DNA from: Oscillibacter faecalis_A
GTDB lineage: Bacteria > Bacillota > Clostridia > Oscillospirales > Oscillospiraceae
NCBI RefSeq assembly: GCF_029218125.1
Contig: NZ_JARFXX010000003.1
Span: forward strand, 231,166 to 295,165
Length of the DNA: 64,000 nucleotides
Direction: 5' to 3'
Below are positions 16,102-24,871 of the stretch, one piece after another. Each line of letters starts with the position of its first letter. The stretch's first letter is position 1. Both the position numbers and the translations under genes were made by a program. The notes under the pieces are model-generated. The model saw only the letters and a program-made list of their open reading frames with translations. It was not told the origin of the DNA and made no database searches.

Positions 16102-17466
16102 CTATTTCGCCGTTTTATGTTCCAGCCATGTCAGCCGCCGGAGCACCCGGGCCTGCAGCGGAACCGCGCAGAGGAACGTTAAAAGGTCCGCCGCCGTTTG
16201 AGTCATTTCGATACCCGTCAGGCCCCACAGGGCTGAAAAGAGCCAAACCAGCGGCACAAAGAACAAGCCCTGCCGCGCTACAGCAAGGAAGGTTGCCGGC
16301 GTGGTCAGTCCCATAGTCTGCTGGCACATATTGCTCATGACCACCCAACCCTGCAGGCAGAAGGTCACGCACTGGAACCGCAGTGCCCGGGTGCCGATGG
16401 CCACCACCTCCGGGTCATCCCTGAATACAGCCACAAGCTGCGGCGCGAATACAAAGCCCAGCACGCTGACAGCAAGCATAAAAATCGTTGTTACCCTGAC
16501 ACAGAACCAGAAACCGTCCTTGACCCGGCGGTAAAGCCCCGCGCCGTAATTAAAGCCGCACACCGGCTGGAAGCCTTGTCCAAAGCCGATCATGGCGGAG
16601 CCGCCGAACATGGCGATGCGCTGCACCACACCCATAGCGGCAATGGCGGCGTCCCCAAAGGGACGGGCAGCCTGATTGAGACAGATAGTCGCCACACTGG
16701 CAAGCCCCTGCCGCGCCAGTGAGGGCAGTCCGCCCTTGAAAATCCAGAGATAATAGTAAGGCTTCATCCGCAGGTGGGCGAAATCAATGCGGATGTTGCC
16801 GCCCCTGCCGCAGCCCACCAGCAGCAGGCAAAAGCTGACAAACTGGCTGATGATGGTGGCCCATGCCGCGCCGGCAATTCCCAGATCAAACACAAAGATC
16901 AGCAGCGGGTCCAGACCGATATTCAGTACTGCGCCGGCAGTGATGCCAACCATGGCATAGGCGGCGCTGCCCTGAAAGCGGAGCTGATTGTTCAGCACCA
17001 ACGAGGAGGTCATCCACGGCGCACCCAGCAAAATCACACGGAGATACGCCTTGGTGTAGGGCAGAATCGTATCCGTGGAGCCCAGCAGATAGGCCAGCGG
17101 CTTCAGGAAAATCAAGCCTAGCGCACAGATGAGCACGCCCGCCGCCAGCGCAGAAAAGAAGCCTGTGGAGGCCATGTCCGAAGCCTCCTCATAATTTTTC
17201 TGGCCAATGGCGCGGGACATGAAATTGCCGCTGCCCTGCCCGAAGAAAAAGCCGATGGCCTGTATGATCGCCATCAGGGAAAACACCACGCCCACAGCGC
17301 CGGTGGCGGCATTGCTTTTCAGCATTCCCACGAAAAAGGTGTCCGCCATATTGTAAAATGCCGTGACCAGCATACTGATGATACAGGGTAAAGCCAACCG
17401 CGGAATCAGGCGGCTCACCGGCGTTTGCGTCATCTGTACGTATTTTTTCTGCTGCTGTTCGTCCAA
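16102..17466 (-). CDS. MATE family efflux transporter, second copy
   Basis: A 454-residue membrane antiporter with about twelve hydrophobic helices. It begins LDEQQQKKYVQMTQTPVSRL, followed by LALPCIISMLVTAFYNMADTFFVG in the first helix region; GQGSGNFMSRAIGQ and IGFGQGFQPVCGFNYGAGLY are further family marks. The start is TTG 17466: AGGAG lies 8 bases before it, and no ATG with a ribosome site is available before the conserved residues. The frame stays open to 17601, but that part is lysine/phenylalanine-rich and unlike the family. It is only distantly similar to the MATE gene at 7826, so this is not a recent duplication. Substrate unknown. Confidence 0.88.
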   Translation of the reverse strand: MDEQQQKKYVQMTQTPVSRLIPRLALPCIISMLVTAFYNMADTFFVGMLKSNAATGAVGVVFSLMAIIQAIGFFFGQGSGNFMSRAIGQKNYEEASDMASTGFFSALAAGVLICALGLIFLKPLAYLLGSTDTILPYTKAYLRVILLGAPWMTSSLVLNNQLRFQGSAAYAMVGITAGAVLNIGLDPLLIFVFDLGIAGAAWATIISQFVSFCLLLVGCGRGGNIRIDFAHLRMKPYYYLWIFKGGLPSLARQGLASVATICLNQAARPFGDAAIAAMGVVQRIAMFGGSAMIGFGQGFQPVCGFNYGAGLYRRVKDGFWFCVRVTTIFMLAVSVLGFVFAPQLVAVFRDDPEVVAIGTRALRFQCVTFCLQGWVVMSNMCQQTMGLTTPATFLAVARQGLFFVPLVWLFSALWGLTGIEMTQTAADLLTFLCAVPLQARVLRRLTWLEHKTAK

Positions 17467-17687
17467 GGGTAACACTCCTGTCAATTTATCTATATTAGGA
17501 AAGATTATAGCATATTTTTCGCAAAATGAAAAGAACGTGTAAATTTTTTTCGAGGATACTGATATTTTACCTGTTCTTTTCCGGGAAAAGGCTTGAAACA
17601 CGAGGCGGAAGTGAGTATAATGTAACGGATATTGATATGGGGAACACCCATTCCAACTTTAGGGGATACCCGGAGAGGATGAGACAG

Positions 17688-18962
17688 ATGACTGCTTACA
17701 AAAACATGACACTGGACCAACGGAGGGCGGAATACGCAGCCCTTCAGACTGCCTTTGAGGACCTGAAGGCACAGGGACTCAAGCTGGACATGACCCGCGG
17801 CAAGCCCTGCAAGGACCAACTGGATATGGTCTCTGATATTTTCGACATGCTCAAGGAGCCTGAGGATTACATTGTTGACGGTATCGACATCCGCAACTAC
17901 GGCGCTCTGTCCGGTCTGCCGGAGGCAAAGCGCCTGTTCGCAAACATTCTGGACTGCAAGCCCAAGCAGGTTTTTGTAGGCGGCAACGCCAGTTTGCAGT
18001 TGATGTACGGCGTTATTGACTGCGCCTTCATCCATGGCCGCCTCAACAGCCCCCGTCCCTGGTGCAAGGAGCCTGTGGTGAAGTGGCTGTGTCCTGCCCC
18101 CGGCTATGACCGCCACTTCAAGCTGACCCAGTCCTTTGGCTTTGAGCTTATCACCATTCCCATGACCCCCACCGGCCCGGACATGGACGCCGTGGAGGAA
18201 GCCATCAAGGACCCCGCCGTGAAGGGCATCTGGTGCGTTCCCAAATATTCCAACCCAGAGGGCATCATCTATTCCAAGGATACCATCATCCGTATGGCCT
18301 CCATGAAGCCCGCCGCGCCGGATTTTACCATCATGTGGGATAACGCCTACTGCGTCCATGAGTTTGAGGGAGACTATGTGGAGTTCCCGGACATTCTGCA
18401 CCAGTGCAAGAAGTACGGCAATTATGATATGGTCTATGAGTTTGCCTCTACCTCCAAGATCACGTTCCCCGGCGACGGTGTGGCCTGCATGGCTACCTCC
18501 GAAGCAAACCTCGAGGATTTTGAAAAGTGGATCGGCATTCAGACCATCTCCTATGATAAGGTGAACCAGCAGCGCCACGTGCTCTATCTCCAAAACCACG
18601 CCCACACCCTGAAGCTGATGAAAAAGCACGCCGCGTTCATGGCACCCAAATTTGAGGCAGTCCTCTCCACGCTGGACCGGGAGATCGCCCCGCTGGAAAT
18701 CGCAAGCTGGAGCCATCCCAAGGGCGGCTACTTCATTTCCTTTGACGCCATGCCAGGCACCGCCAAGCGGACGCTGGCACTGTGCAAGGAGGCCGGTGTA
18801 TCCATGACCGCCGCCGGCGCCACGTTCCCCTACGGCATTGACCCCAATGACAGCAACATCCGTATCGCCCCCTCCTTCCCGCCGGTGGAGGATGTGGAAA
18901 AGGCCATTACCGTGTTCTGCACCTGTGTGCGAATGGCCGCTCTGGAAAAGCTGGGCGTATGA
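17688..18962 (+). CDS. PLP-dependent aminotransferase, MocR-like aspartate aminotransferase type
   Basis: A 424-residue class I-fold aminotransferase. It starts MTAYKNMTLDQRRAEYAALQ; LDMTRGKPCKDQLD and RNYGALSGLPEAKRLFA are typical of the atypical aspartate aminotransferase clade once grouped with MocR. WDNAYCVHEF supplies the PLP-contacting Asp/Tyr and YEFASTSKITFPGDG the Schiff-base lysine. It probably interconverts aspartate and oxaloacetate with 2-oxoglutarate/glutamate. GGAGAGG (17672-17678) lies 9 bases before ATG 17688 but abuts ATG 17679, so 17688 is chosen. A radical SAM gene overlaps its end by 4 bases (ATGA). Confidence 0.9.
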   Translation: MTAYKNMTLDQRRAEYAALQTAFEDLKAQGLKLDMTRGKPCKDQLDMVSDIFDMLKEPEDYIVDGIDIRNYGALSGLPEAKRLFANILDCKPKQVFVGGNASLQLMYGVIDCAFIHGRLNSPRPWCKEPVVKWLCPAPGYDRHFKLTQSFGFELITIPMTPTGPDMDAVEEAIKDPAVKGIWCVPKYSNPEGIIYSKDTIIRMASMKPAAPDFTIMWDNAYCVHEFEGDYVEFPDILHQCKKYGNYDMVYEFASTSKITFPGDGVACMATSEANLEDFEKWIGIQTISYDKVNQQRHVLYLQNHAHTLKLMKKHAAFMAPKFEAVLSTLDREIAPLEIASWSHPKGGYFISFDAMPGTAKRTLALCKEAGVSMTAAGATFPYGIDPNDSNIRIAPSFPPVEDVEKAITVFCTCVRMAALEKLGV

Positions 18963-19828
18963 GATATCAGGGTATGGTCTACCGGCCGCCGTCCGAGGCT
19001 TACAGTCTCATCGTTCAGGTGACCTACGGATGCAGCCACAACACCTGCGCCTTTTGCAGTATGTACAAGGAAAAACGCTTCGCTCTGCGGCCGCTGAACG
19101 AGGTGCTTGAGGATTTTCAGCTTGCGAGGCAGCGCTACCGCAGTGTCCGGCGCGTTTTTCTGGCGGATGGCGACGCGCTGATCCGAAAGGCCAGTGAACT
19201 GTACACAATTCTGGATACCATCCGGGAGCTGTTCCCGGAGTGCGAGCGGGTCACCAGCTATGCCTCCCCCTCCAGTATCCGTCTGCGGACGGAGGAGGAA
19301 CTGCGGACACTGTGGGAAAAGGGCCTGACCATGGTATACATGGGGCTGGAATCCGGCAGTGACAAGGTGCTGACGCTGATGCGGAAGGGGCACTCCGCCG
19401 CCGAGATCATCGAAATGGGCCAGAAGGTCCGCCGCTGCGGCATGGCGCTGTCCGTGACCGCCATTACGGGTCTGGGCGGACCGGAGCTGCTGGAGGAGCA
19501 CGCAGTAGACACTGCAAAAGCCTTCAACGCCATGAACCCGGAGTATATCGGAATGCTCACGCTGATGGTGGAGCCGGGCACGCCGCTGTATGACTGGGTA
19601 AAGGCGGGCAGCTTTCATCTGCTGGACCAGCATCAGGTCCTTACGGAAACAGAGCTGCTGGTGCGGAATTTTGACAGTCCCGGCAGTGTGTTCCGCATGA
19701 ACCACGCCAGTAATTATCTGGACCTGCGGGGCACGCTGAATGCCGACCGGGACGCACTGTTATCCTCGATTCGGCGGGCAGAACAGGACCTTTCCTGTCT
19801 GCGCCCGGAAAGCTGGCGGGGATTATAA
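18959..19828 (+). CDS. radical SAM protein of unknown substrate
   Basis: A 289-residue radical SAM enzyme. The cluster motif is C-x4-C-x2-C in YGCSHNTCAFCSMYK, slightly different from the canonical Cx3Cx2C. Further SAM-barrel marks are VFLADGDALIRK, ASPSSIRLRTEEEL, MVYMGLESGSDKVL and ITGLGGPE. The protein is compact, without TRAM, B12 or SPASM domains. It belongs to a radical SAM family widespread in anaerobes whose reaction I cannot name. Translational coupling to the aminotransferase suggests shared expression but does not show the substrate. Confidence 0.87.
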   Translation: MRYQGMVYRPPSEAYSLIVQVTYGCSHNTCAFCSMYKEKRFALRPLNEVLEDFQLARQRYRSVRRVFLADGDALIRKASELYTILDTIRELFPECERVTSYASPSSIRLRTEEELRTLWEKGLTMVYMGLESGSDKVLTLMRKGHSAAEIIEMGQKVRRCGMALSVTAITGLGGPELLEEHAVDTAKAFNAMNPEYIGMLTLMVEPGTPLYDWVKAGSFHLLDQHQVLTETELLVRNFDSPGSVFRMNHASNYLDLRGTLNADRDALLSSIRRAEQDLSCLRPESWRGL

Positions 19829-19865
19829 AAAAACTGCCGTGGAACGAAAGTTCCACGGCAGTTTT
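19828..19865. terminator. bidirectional terminator between convergent genes
   Basis: A 16-bp perfect stem (AAAACTGCCGTGGAAC with its complement, GAAA tetraloop) begins at the radical SAM stop and lies 11 bases from the end of the facing minus-strand gene. Confidence 0.93.
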
Positions 19866-19876
19866 CATGTATCTGC

Positions 19877-20299
19877 TCAGTCCATCGGGGCGCCGCACTT
19901 CGGGCAGAACTTGCTGTCGGACTCCGCACCGCAGACCGGGCAGACCTTGGCGGCAGGCTCTACTACGGCCCCCTCCGCCTCCACGGCGGACTCGCTCTTA
20001 ACAGCGGTCTTCTGCTCCTCCAGCTCCGCGATCTTGGCCTTGGAGGCCGCCACCGCTGCGGCCAGCTCGCTTACGCCCTCCGGCAGCTCACCGTCATACT
20101 CATTCATGAACCACTCGCCGATCAGGCGGTAATTCTTCTCAAGCTCCCGCTGCTCGCCGGCAATGGCTACCGAGAGCTTCGTCAGCTCCGTTGTTTCCCG
20201 GGCCTTATCGGCGGCCACTGCCGCCATATCCTTGGCCTTGTCCGCCGCCACGGCTGCTACGTCCTTTGCCTTGCGTCCCAATTCCTCAAAAAATGCCAT
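19877..20299 (-). CDS. coiled-coil protein with C-terminal zinc ribbon
   Basis: A 140-residue protein starting MAFFEELGRKAKD. Two tandem copies of a short repeat (AAVAADKAKDM/AAVAADKARET) and a long heptad-like stretch indicate a coiled coil. The last 25 residues form a zinc ribbon (CPVCGAESDSKFCPKCG). Small proteins of this shape are common in clostridia and lack a defined function. ATG 20299 has an AAAGGAG ribosome site, while the open frame to 20329 has none. It has its own promoter at 20353-20381. Confidence 0.82.
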   Translation of the reverse strand: MAFFEELGRKAKDVAAVAADKAKDMAAVAADKARETTELTKLSVAIAGEQRELEKNYRLIGEWFMNEYDGELPEGVSELAAAVAASKAKIAELEEQKTAVKSESAVEAEGAVVEPAAKVCPVCGAESDSKFCPKCGAPMD

Positions 20300-20352
20300 A
20301 TTAAGCGCTCCTTTCACAATTCGGTACACTTGACCGGAAATCTCATGTCTTT

Positions 20353-20381
20353 AGTATAGCGCCGGCAAACGAAAAACGCAA
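20353..20381 (-). promoter_or_regulatory. promoter of the zinc-ribbon gene
   Basis: On the minus strand TTGCGT (20381-20376), 17 bases and TATACT (20358-20353), 54 bases before the start codon. Confidence 0.7.
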
Positions 20382-20475
20382 TGGTGTTCACAATTTGTTT
20401 TCCGTTGATAAGTCGAACGCTGGTAATTTTCTTGGAAATGTGGTAAACTACCGCTGAAAGCAGGAGGAATGCACC

Positions 20476-21408
20476 ATGGTGAAACACGAATTTACTTTTC
20501 CCTCAGCCGACAGTAAAACAAATATCCACGCCGTTTCATGGCTGCCAGACGGCACCCCTGTGGCCGTTTTGCAGATTGCTCACGGCATTTCCGAATATAT
20601 TCTGCGCTATGAGCCCTTTGCGCAATATCTGACGGAGCAGGGCTTTGCCGTGGTGGGAAATGACCATATCGGTCACGGCCTGTCCGTTGCGGAGGGTGCG
20701 CCCTGGTTCTATTTCGGCCCGCAGGGCAGTTGGAACTATGTGGTGGACGATCTGGAACAGCTCCGCAAACTAACCCACAGCCAATTTCCCGACCTCCCCT
20801 ATTTCCTGCTGGGACATTCCATGGGGTCATTTTTGGCCCGGACCTATCTCATTCGCTACCCCGGCACGGTAAACGGCGCGGTCATCATGGGAACCGGCCA
20901 TCTGAGCCCCACCGTGACTGCGGCCGCTATGGCCGCCATCCGCGGAGAGTGCCGCCGCAACGGTGAAAACCGCCCCAGCGAGCTGGCGACCAGGGCGTCC
21001 TTCGGCATCTACAACCGCCGCTTTGCCCCCAACCGCACCGCGATGGACTGGCTCTCCGCAAATCCAGACAATGTAGACGCCTATCTTGCTGATCCGCTCT
21101 GTCAGGGCAATGCCACTGCCGGATTGTTCCGGGAAATGCTCTCCGGCATCCGCTTTGTCTGTGATTCAGCCAATATCCGCAAAATGAATCGCCATACGCC
21201 GGTTTTGTTCGTTTCCGGCGATATGGATATGGTAGGCGACTGCGGAAAGGGTGTAAAGCGCGCCGCCGATGCCTTCCGCAAGGCCGGAATGGAGGATGTG
21301 ACTGTAAAGCTGTATCCGGGACTGCGTCATGAAATTTTAAAGGAAGCGGAGCATGAACAAATTCAGCGGGATATTTACGGCTGGCTTACGGAAAAGGCAG
21401 GACTATAA
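20476..21408 (+). CDS. alpha/beta hydrolase, monoacylglycerol lipase-like (serine aminopeptidase S33 fold)
   Basis: A 310-residue cytoplasmic hydrolase. The nucleophile elbow is LGHSMGSFLAR (Ser in GHSMG), preceded by QIAHGISEYILRYEPFA and NDHIGHGLSV, the lid-entry motifs of the lysophospholipase/monoacylglycerol lipase group. The acid residue probably lies in FVSGDMDMVGD and the histidine in LYPGLRHEIL. No signal peptide. The natural ester substrate is unknown; a lipid ester is the usual one. GCAGGAGGA is the ribosome site. It is a single-gene unit with a terminator at 21490. Confidence 0.9.
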   Translation: MVKHEFTFPSADSKTNIHAVSWLPDGTPVAVLQIAHGISEYILRYEPFAQYLTEQGFAVVGNDHIGHGLSVAEGAPWFYFGPQGSWNYVVDDLEQLRKLTHSQFPDLPYFLLGHSMGSFLARTYLIRYPGTVNGAVIMGTGHLSPTVTAAAMAAIRGECRRNGENRPSELATRASFGIYNRRFAPNRTAMDWLSANPDNVDAYLADPLCQGNATAGLFREMLSGIRFVCDSANIRKMNRHTPVLFVSGDMDMVGDCGKGVKRAADAFRKAGMEDVTVKLYPGLRHEILKEAEHEQIQRDIYGWLTEKAGL

Positions 21409-21489
21409 TCAAAGTTATGTAAAGCTCTGTTTTATTTGATTTTCTACTTTTTTAAATCATTTTACAATCATTATGTAAATAAGCATTTT

Positions 21490-21521
21490 GCTGGACCGTC
21501 TGCATGGCGGTCCGGCTTTTT
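21490..21521 (+). terminator. terminator after the hydrolase gene
   Basis: A 9-bp stem (GCTGGACCG/CGGTCCGGC, one G-T pair) is followed by five T residues. Confidence 0.8.
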
Positions 21522-21540
21522 CAACTTTTCCACATTTTTC

Positions 21541-21594
21541 TTGACATAATCGATATTCGATAGTATGTTGTAGATAGAAATATCGAATATCGAT
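21541..21594 (+). promoter_or_regulatory. padR promoter with paired operator sites
   Basis: TTGACA (21541-21546), 17 bases and TATGTT (21564-21569) form the promoter. A perfect 14-bp inverted repeat surrounds the -10 box: ATCGATATTCGATA at 21549-21562 and its complement at 21581-21594. Each arm contains the smaller palindrome ATCGA-N3-TCGAT, so two regulator dimers could bind, one in the spacer and one just after the transcript start. Autorepression by the PadR protein encoded next is the simplest reading. Confidence 0.82.
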
Positions 21595-21611
21595 ACTGGA
21601 TGGTGCTGCCT

Positions 21612-21941
21612 ATGGCACGGGAAAAATTTCAAACGCTGACGGAGCAGATGTTCTATGTACTGCTGTCCCTCCGGGACGAGTGCTGCGGCGCGGACATCAT
21701 GGCCCGAATCGCCAATATCACCCATGGCCGCGTTACGGTGGGGCCCGGAACGCTTTACAATCTGCTGGAGAGCTTTCAGGAAACCGGCTGGATCGTGGAA
21801 ACAAAAACGGAGGGCCGCAAGCGGAGCTATCTCATTACCGCTGCCGGAGAGCAGGCATTGGCAGACGAGTACCGGCGGCTGCAAGCGCTGTCCGAGGATT
21901 ACCGCAGCTATATGGGACGGAGAGGAGAGATCGAAGCATGA
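21612..21941 (+). CDS. PadR family transcriptional regulator
   Basis: A 109-residue winged-helix regulator. It starts MAREKFQTLTEQMFYVLL, then CCGADIMARIANITHGRVTVGPGTLYNLL (recognition helix) and a wing IVETKTEGRKRSYLITAAGEQAL. This is the short PadR subfamily usually paired with a DUF2812 membrane protein. ATG 21600 is also possible; 21612 matches family starts. Neither has a strong ribosome site, so translation may be weak. The stop overlaps the next start by 4 bases (ATGA). Confidence 0.9.
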   Translation: MAREKFQTLTEQMFYVLLSLRDECCGADIMARIANITHGRVTVGPGTLYNLLESFQETGWIVETKTEGRKRSYLITAAGEQALADEYRRLQALSEDYRSYMGRRGEIEA

Positions 21942-23404
21942 ACCTGTCAGGCCGAAAAAAGCGGCGCGAAGTCAATCTTTACTCTTATTATGACCACGCG
22001 GGCATCGTCCGCCATTTAGAGGAGCTGGCCCGGCAGGGCTGGCAGCTGGAACATACCGGCTCTGTGTTCTGGACCTACCGGCGCTGTGAGCCGGCGGAGC
22101 TACACTACGCCGTGGTGTACTTCCCCAAGGCCAGCCAGTTTGACCCGGAACCGCCGCCGGAGCAGCGGGACTTCTGGGCACTGTGCAAGGCAACGGGCTG
22201 GGAGCTGGTCTCTAACCGCTATCAGATGCAGATTTTCTGCAATCCGGCAAAGAATCCAACCCCCATCGAAACAGACCCGGTGGTACAGGTGGAAAACGTC
22301 CATGCCGCCATGAAAACAGGAGTCGCCCGCTCCAACTGGCTCATGCTGTGCTGTGCGCTGCTTCAGATCTGGGCGCAATTCCGAAATGCGGAAACAATTC
22401 GGGATCTGCTGTCATCCGGAATCTCCCTTCTGGCCGTTTTGCTTTGGGGATTGATTTTGATGGATTCCGTTGCAGAGCTGATCGCCTACTACCGCTGGAG
22501 CAAACGGGCGGCGGTGGCCGCCCGGGAGGAGGGGGTTCTCCTCTCTCCCCGCAGCCACAAATGGCGAAGAGTCCTTGAGCTTTCACTGATTGCGGTTTTC
22601 TGCGCGGCATATCTCGGTACGCTACTGGCAGCCAATCGATACGGAATGGCTGTCTATACCGGTCTTTTACTTTGGATTCTCTATGCCGCGCTGCTGTCGC
22701 TGGTCATCCACGGCAGCCGCTATCTCATGAAAAAGCACGGCTTCCCCGCCGAGCACAATCTGCTGCTGAGCACCTTCATCACCATCATAGCGGCGCTTGT
22801 CCTGACCGCCGGGCTGTTTTGGGTAAGTCTGCGGCTCGTTGGCACACCGCTGGGGCACCCAAATGCGGAGAAGCGGCCCTCTCCCGGCTATCATGATAGC
22901 AGCCGCTACACCTACACCGTGTATCATGATCCCCTGCCCCTGACGGTAGAAGAACTAATGGGCGAAATCCCCGGCGCAGACTATTCCTGCTATCGGAAAA
23001 CCGGCACCTCCCTGCTGGTAACGGAGTATATCTTCCGGCAGGAACAGACCTATGGAGCAGGCAGCACCGCCGCCCCGGAGCTGTATTGCTCAGTGTATCA
23101 GGTTAATTTGAGCTGCCTTTACGCACCGGTGAAGGACTCCTTTTTCAAGGAGCTGGAAACCTTCAACCGCAACACAAGCCTGATTGGACAGCCCCGGCGA
23201 AGCTGGGTCCCCACGGACGCTGCTCCATGGGGCGCTGATGAAGTCTATCAGTTCCACCGCGGCGATACAGCCAACGGCGTATACCTTTTGTGCTACCCAA
23301 ACCGCATCGTTAGGCTTCGCTTTGACCCATGGTACGATACTGCCCCCACTCAAGAGCAAATGGCCCTTGTTGGCGAGCGGCTGGGCTTCGGTTCTTTGAC
23401 ATAG
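21938..23404 (+). CDS. DUF2812 membrane protein A
   Basis: A 488-residue protein with an N-terminal cytoplasmic DUF2812 domain (YYDHAGIVRHLEELARQGWQ, then LHYAVVYFPKASQFD), four or so hydrophobic segments in the middle (for example LLAVLLWGLILMDSVAELIA and LEL..AVFCAAYLGTLLAA), and a C-terminal outer or cytoplasmic domain with PLPLTVEELMGEIPGADYSC. DUF2812 proteins are regularly encoded with a PadR repressor. Their activity is unknown; a role in membrane stress sensing has been suggested from context only. It is coupled to padR and followed 20 bases later by a paralogue. Confidence 0.85.
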   Translation: MNLSGRKKRREVNLYSYYDHAGIVRHLEELARQGWQLEHTGSVFWTYRRCEPAELHYAVVYFPKASQFDPEPPPEQRDFWALCKATGWELVSNRYQMQIFCNPAKNPTPIETDPVVQVENVHAAMKTGVARSNWLMLCCALLQIWAQFRNAETIRDLLSSGISLLAVLLWGLILMDSVAELIAYYRWSKRAAVAAREEGVLLSPRSHKWRRVLELSLIAVFCAAYLGTLLAANRYGMAVYTGLLLWILYAALLSLVIHGSRYLMKKHGFPAEHNLLLSTFITIIAALVLTAGLFWVSLRLVGTPLGHPNAEKRPSPGYHDSSRYTYTVYHDPLPLTVEELMGEIPGADYSCYRKTGTSLLVTEYIFRQEQTYGAGSTAAPELYCSVYQVNLSCLYAPVKDSFFKELETFNRNTSLIGQPRRSWVPTDAAPWGADEVYQFHRGDTANGVYLLCYPNRIVRLRFDPWYDTAPTQEQMALVGERLGFGSLT

Positions 23405-23424
23405 CGGAAAAGGAGGCCGGAAAT

Positions 23425-24819
23425 ATGTTCACATTCCGAAACGCACAGTATGAATACAACCTGTTTGATTTATACGCCGCCCCGGAGATCGCGCAGCACT
23501 TGGAGGCGCTTGCCCAGCAGGGCTGGCAGTTGGAGCATATCGGTCCTGTTTTCTGGCGCTACCGCAAATGTCCGCCTGCCAATCTGCATTATGCCGTGGT
23601 GTATTTTCCAAAGGACCCCGCCGATGAATATATTTCCCGGCAGCAGCGGGAGCTGTGGGAGCTGTGCCGCGCCACCGGCTGGGAGCTTACGGCCACGGCT
23701 GGGCAGATGCAGGTTTTCCGCACAGCGGAGAAAGAGCCGGTTCCCATTGAAACTGACCCGGTGGTGCAGATGGAAACGATTCACGCCGCCATGAGAGTCC
23801 GGGATTCCGTTCTGTTTGCTGGTTCGCTGATTTTTTATATTCTTCTGCTGCTCCCCCTTTTGCTTCTGACGCGCTCTGCCGGTAACTGGGCGGCGTGGTT
23901 CCGTTTATTCCTGCCAGCGCTCCTTCTGTACATCCTTCCCTGCTGTATTACGCTTGTCTCCCATTTACTCTGGTACCGCTCGGCCCGGCAGACCGCTCAA
24001 AACGAAAACCGCCTTCAGGCCCCCAAGGGAAACCGGCGTCTGAACGCTGTTCATACCATTCTCGCCCTTATCTGCCTGTTCCTCTTCCTTTTCAGCGTCA
24101 TCGCAGAGCGGAACTACTATTTGGCCACACTGACCGGTGCTGTCATCCCCGGGACGATCTTTCTATTGGCAGTCTATTTCAGGCTCCGTCACCGGCTGCA
24201 ACAACGCGGAAGACGGACTGCTGCCGCGTTTCTTATGGCAGCCTTCGCTTTAGAGCTGGTTCTCTCCCTTGGCTACACTGCGGCCCACCCTATCATTTTA
24301 GGGCATCGAAATGCTGAACGCATCACCCAATCTGTTGGAGGCTCGACCTTTCTTGTTGATAAAATCTATCATGACCCACTGCCCCTGACAGTGGAGGAAC
24401 TGACCGGTGAAACATCCGACACCAACTACTCCTGTTTTTTTGAGGTACGCGGCACGCCGCTGCTTCGGCAGTATGCCGGACTGCAATCGGTTCCGCTTTT
24501 TCAGGGCAGCAGCCAGCCCGCCCTCGCCTATTCCGTTTTTGTGGGAAGTGCGTATTTCCTCGACCGCAGACTGACAGAGCTGCGGCAGGGCGCATGCAGC
24601 GCCTTTCATCCTGTGGAGCAAATTTCCTTTACAGAGCTTGATGCTTCCCACTGGGGCGCGGAAACCGCCTATAGCTCTGCCGATGGTTCCCTGCACTTTC
24701 TTCTGCGGTATGCTGACCGTTTGGTGGATCTTCAATTTTTCAACTGGCCCGATGCCACGGTCAAACCTATGCAGGCGGAACTGGTGCGGGAACGGCTGGG
24801 CTGCGGCGCATTGGCATGA
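23425..24819 (+). CDS. DUF2812 membrane protein B
   Basis: A 464-residue paralogue of the preceding gene with the same architecture: a DUF2812 domain (LYAAPEIAQHLEALAQQGWQ, LHYAVVYFPKDPADE, PIETDPVVQMETIHAAM), central membrane helices, and a C-terminal domain with PLPLTVEELTGETSDTNYSC matching the equivalent block of protein A. The two have diverged well beyond a recent duplication. AAGGAGG precedes ATG 23425. A heterodimer of A and B is possible. Function unknown. Confidence 0.85.
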   Translation: MFTFRNAQYEYNLFDLYAAPEIAQHLEALAQQGWQLEHIGPVFWRYRKCPPANLHYAVVYFPKDPADEYISRQQRELWELCRATGWELTATAGQMQVFRTAEKEPVPIETDPVVQMETIHAAMRVRDSVLFAGSLIFYILLLLPLLLLTRSAGNWAAWFRLFLPALLLYILPCCITLVSHLLWYRSARQTAQNENRLQAPKGNRRLNAVHTILALICLFLFLFSVIAERNYYLATLTGAVIPGTIFLLAVYFRLRHRLQQRGRRTAAAFLMAAFALELVLSLGYTAAHPIILGHRNAERITQSVGGSTFLVDKIYHDPLPLTVEELTGETSDTNYSCFFEVRGTPLLRQYAGLQSVPLFQGSSQPALAYSVFVGSAYFLDRRLTELRQGACSAFHPVEQISFTELDASHWGAETAYSSADGSLHFLLRYADRLVDLQFFNWPDATVKPMQAELVRERLGCGALA

Positions 24820-24825
24820 TTTCAT

Positions 24826-24867
24826 AAAAGAACAGCAGCCGGAGCATTTGTTCCGGCTGCTGTTTTA
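24826..24867. terminator. bidirectional terminator between DUF2812 and rnc
   Basis: A long stem (AACAGCAGCCGGA with its complement) has A/T tracts on both sides and lies between the convergent stops at 24819 and 24872. Confidence 0.9.
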
Positions 24868-24871
24868 TTCT

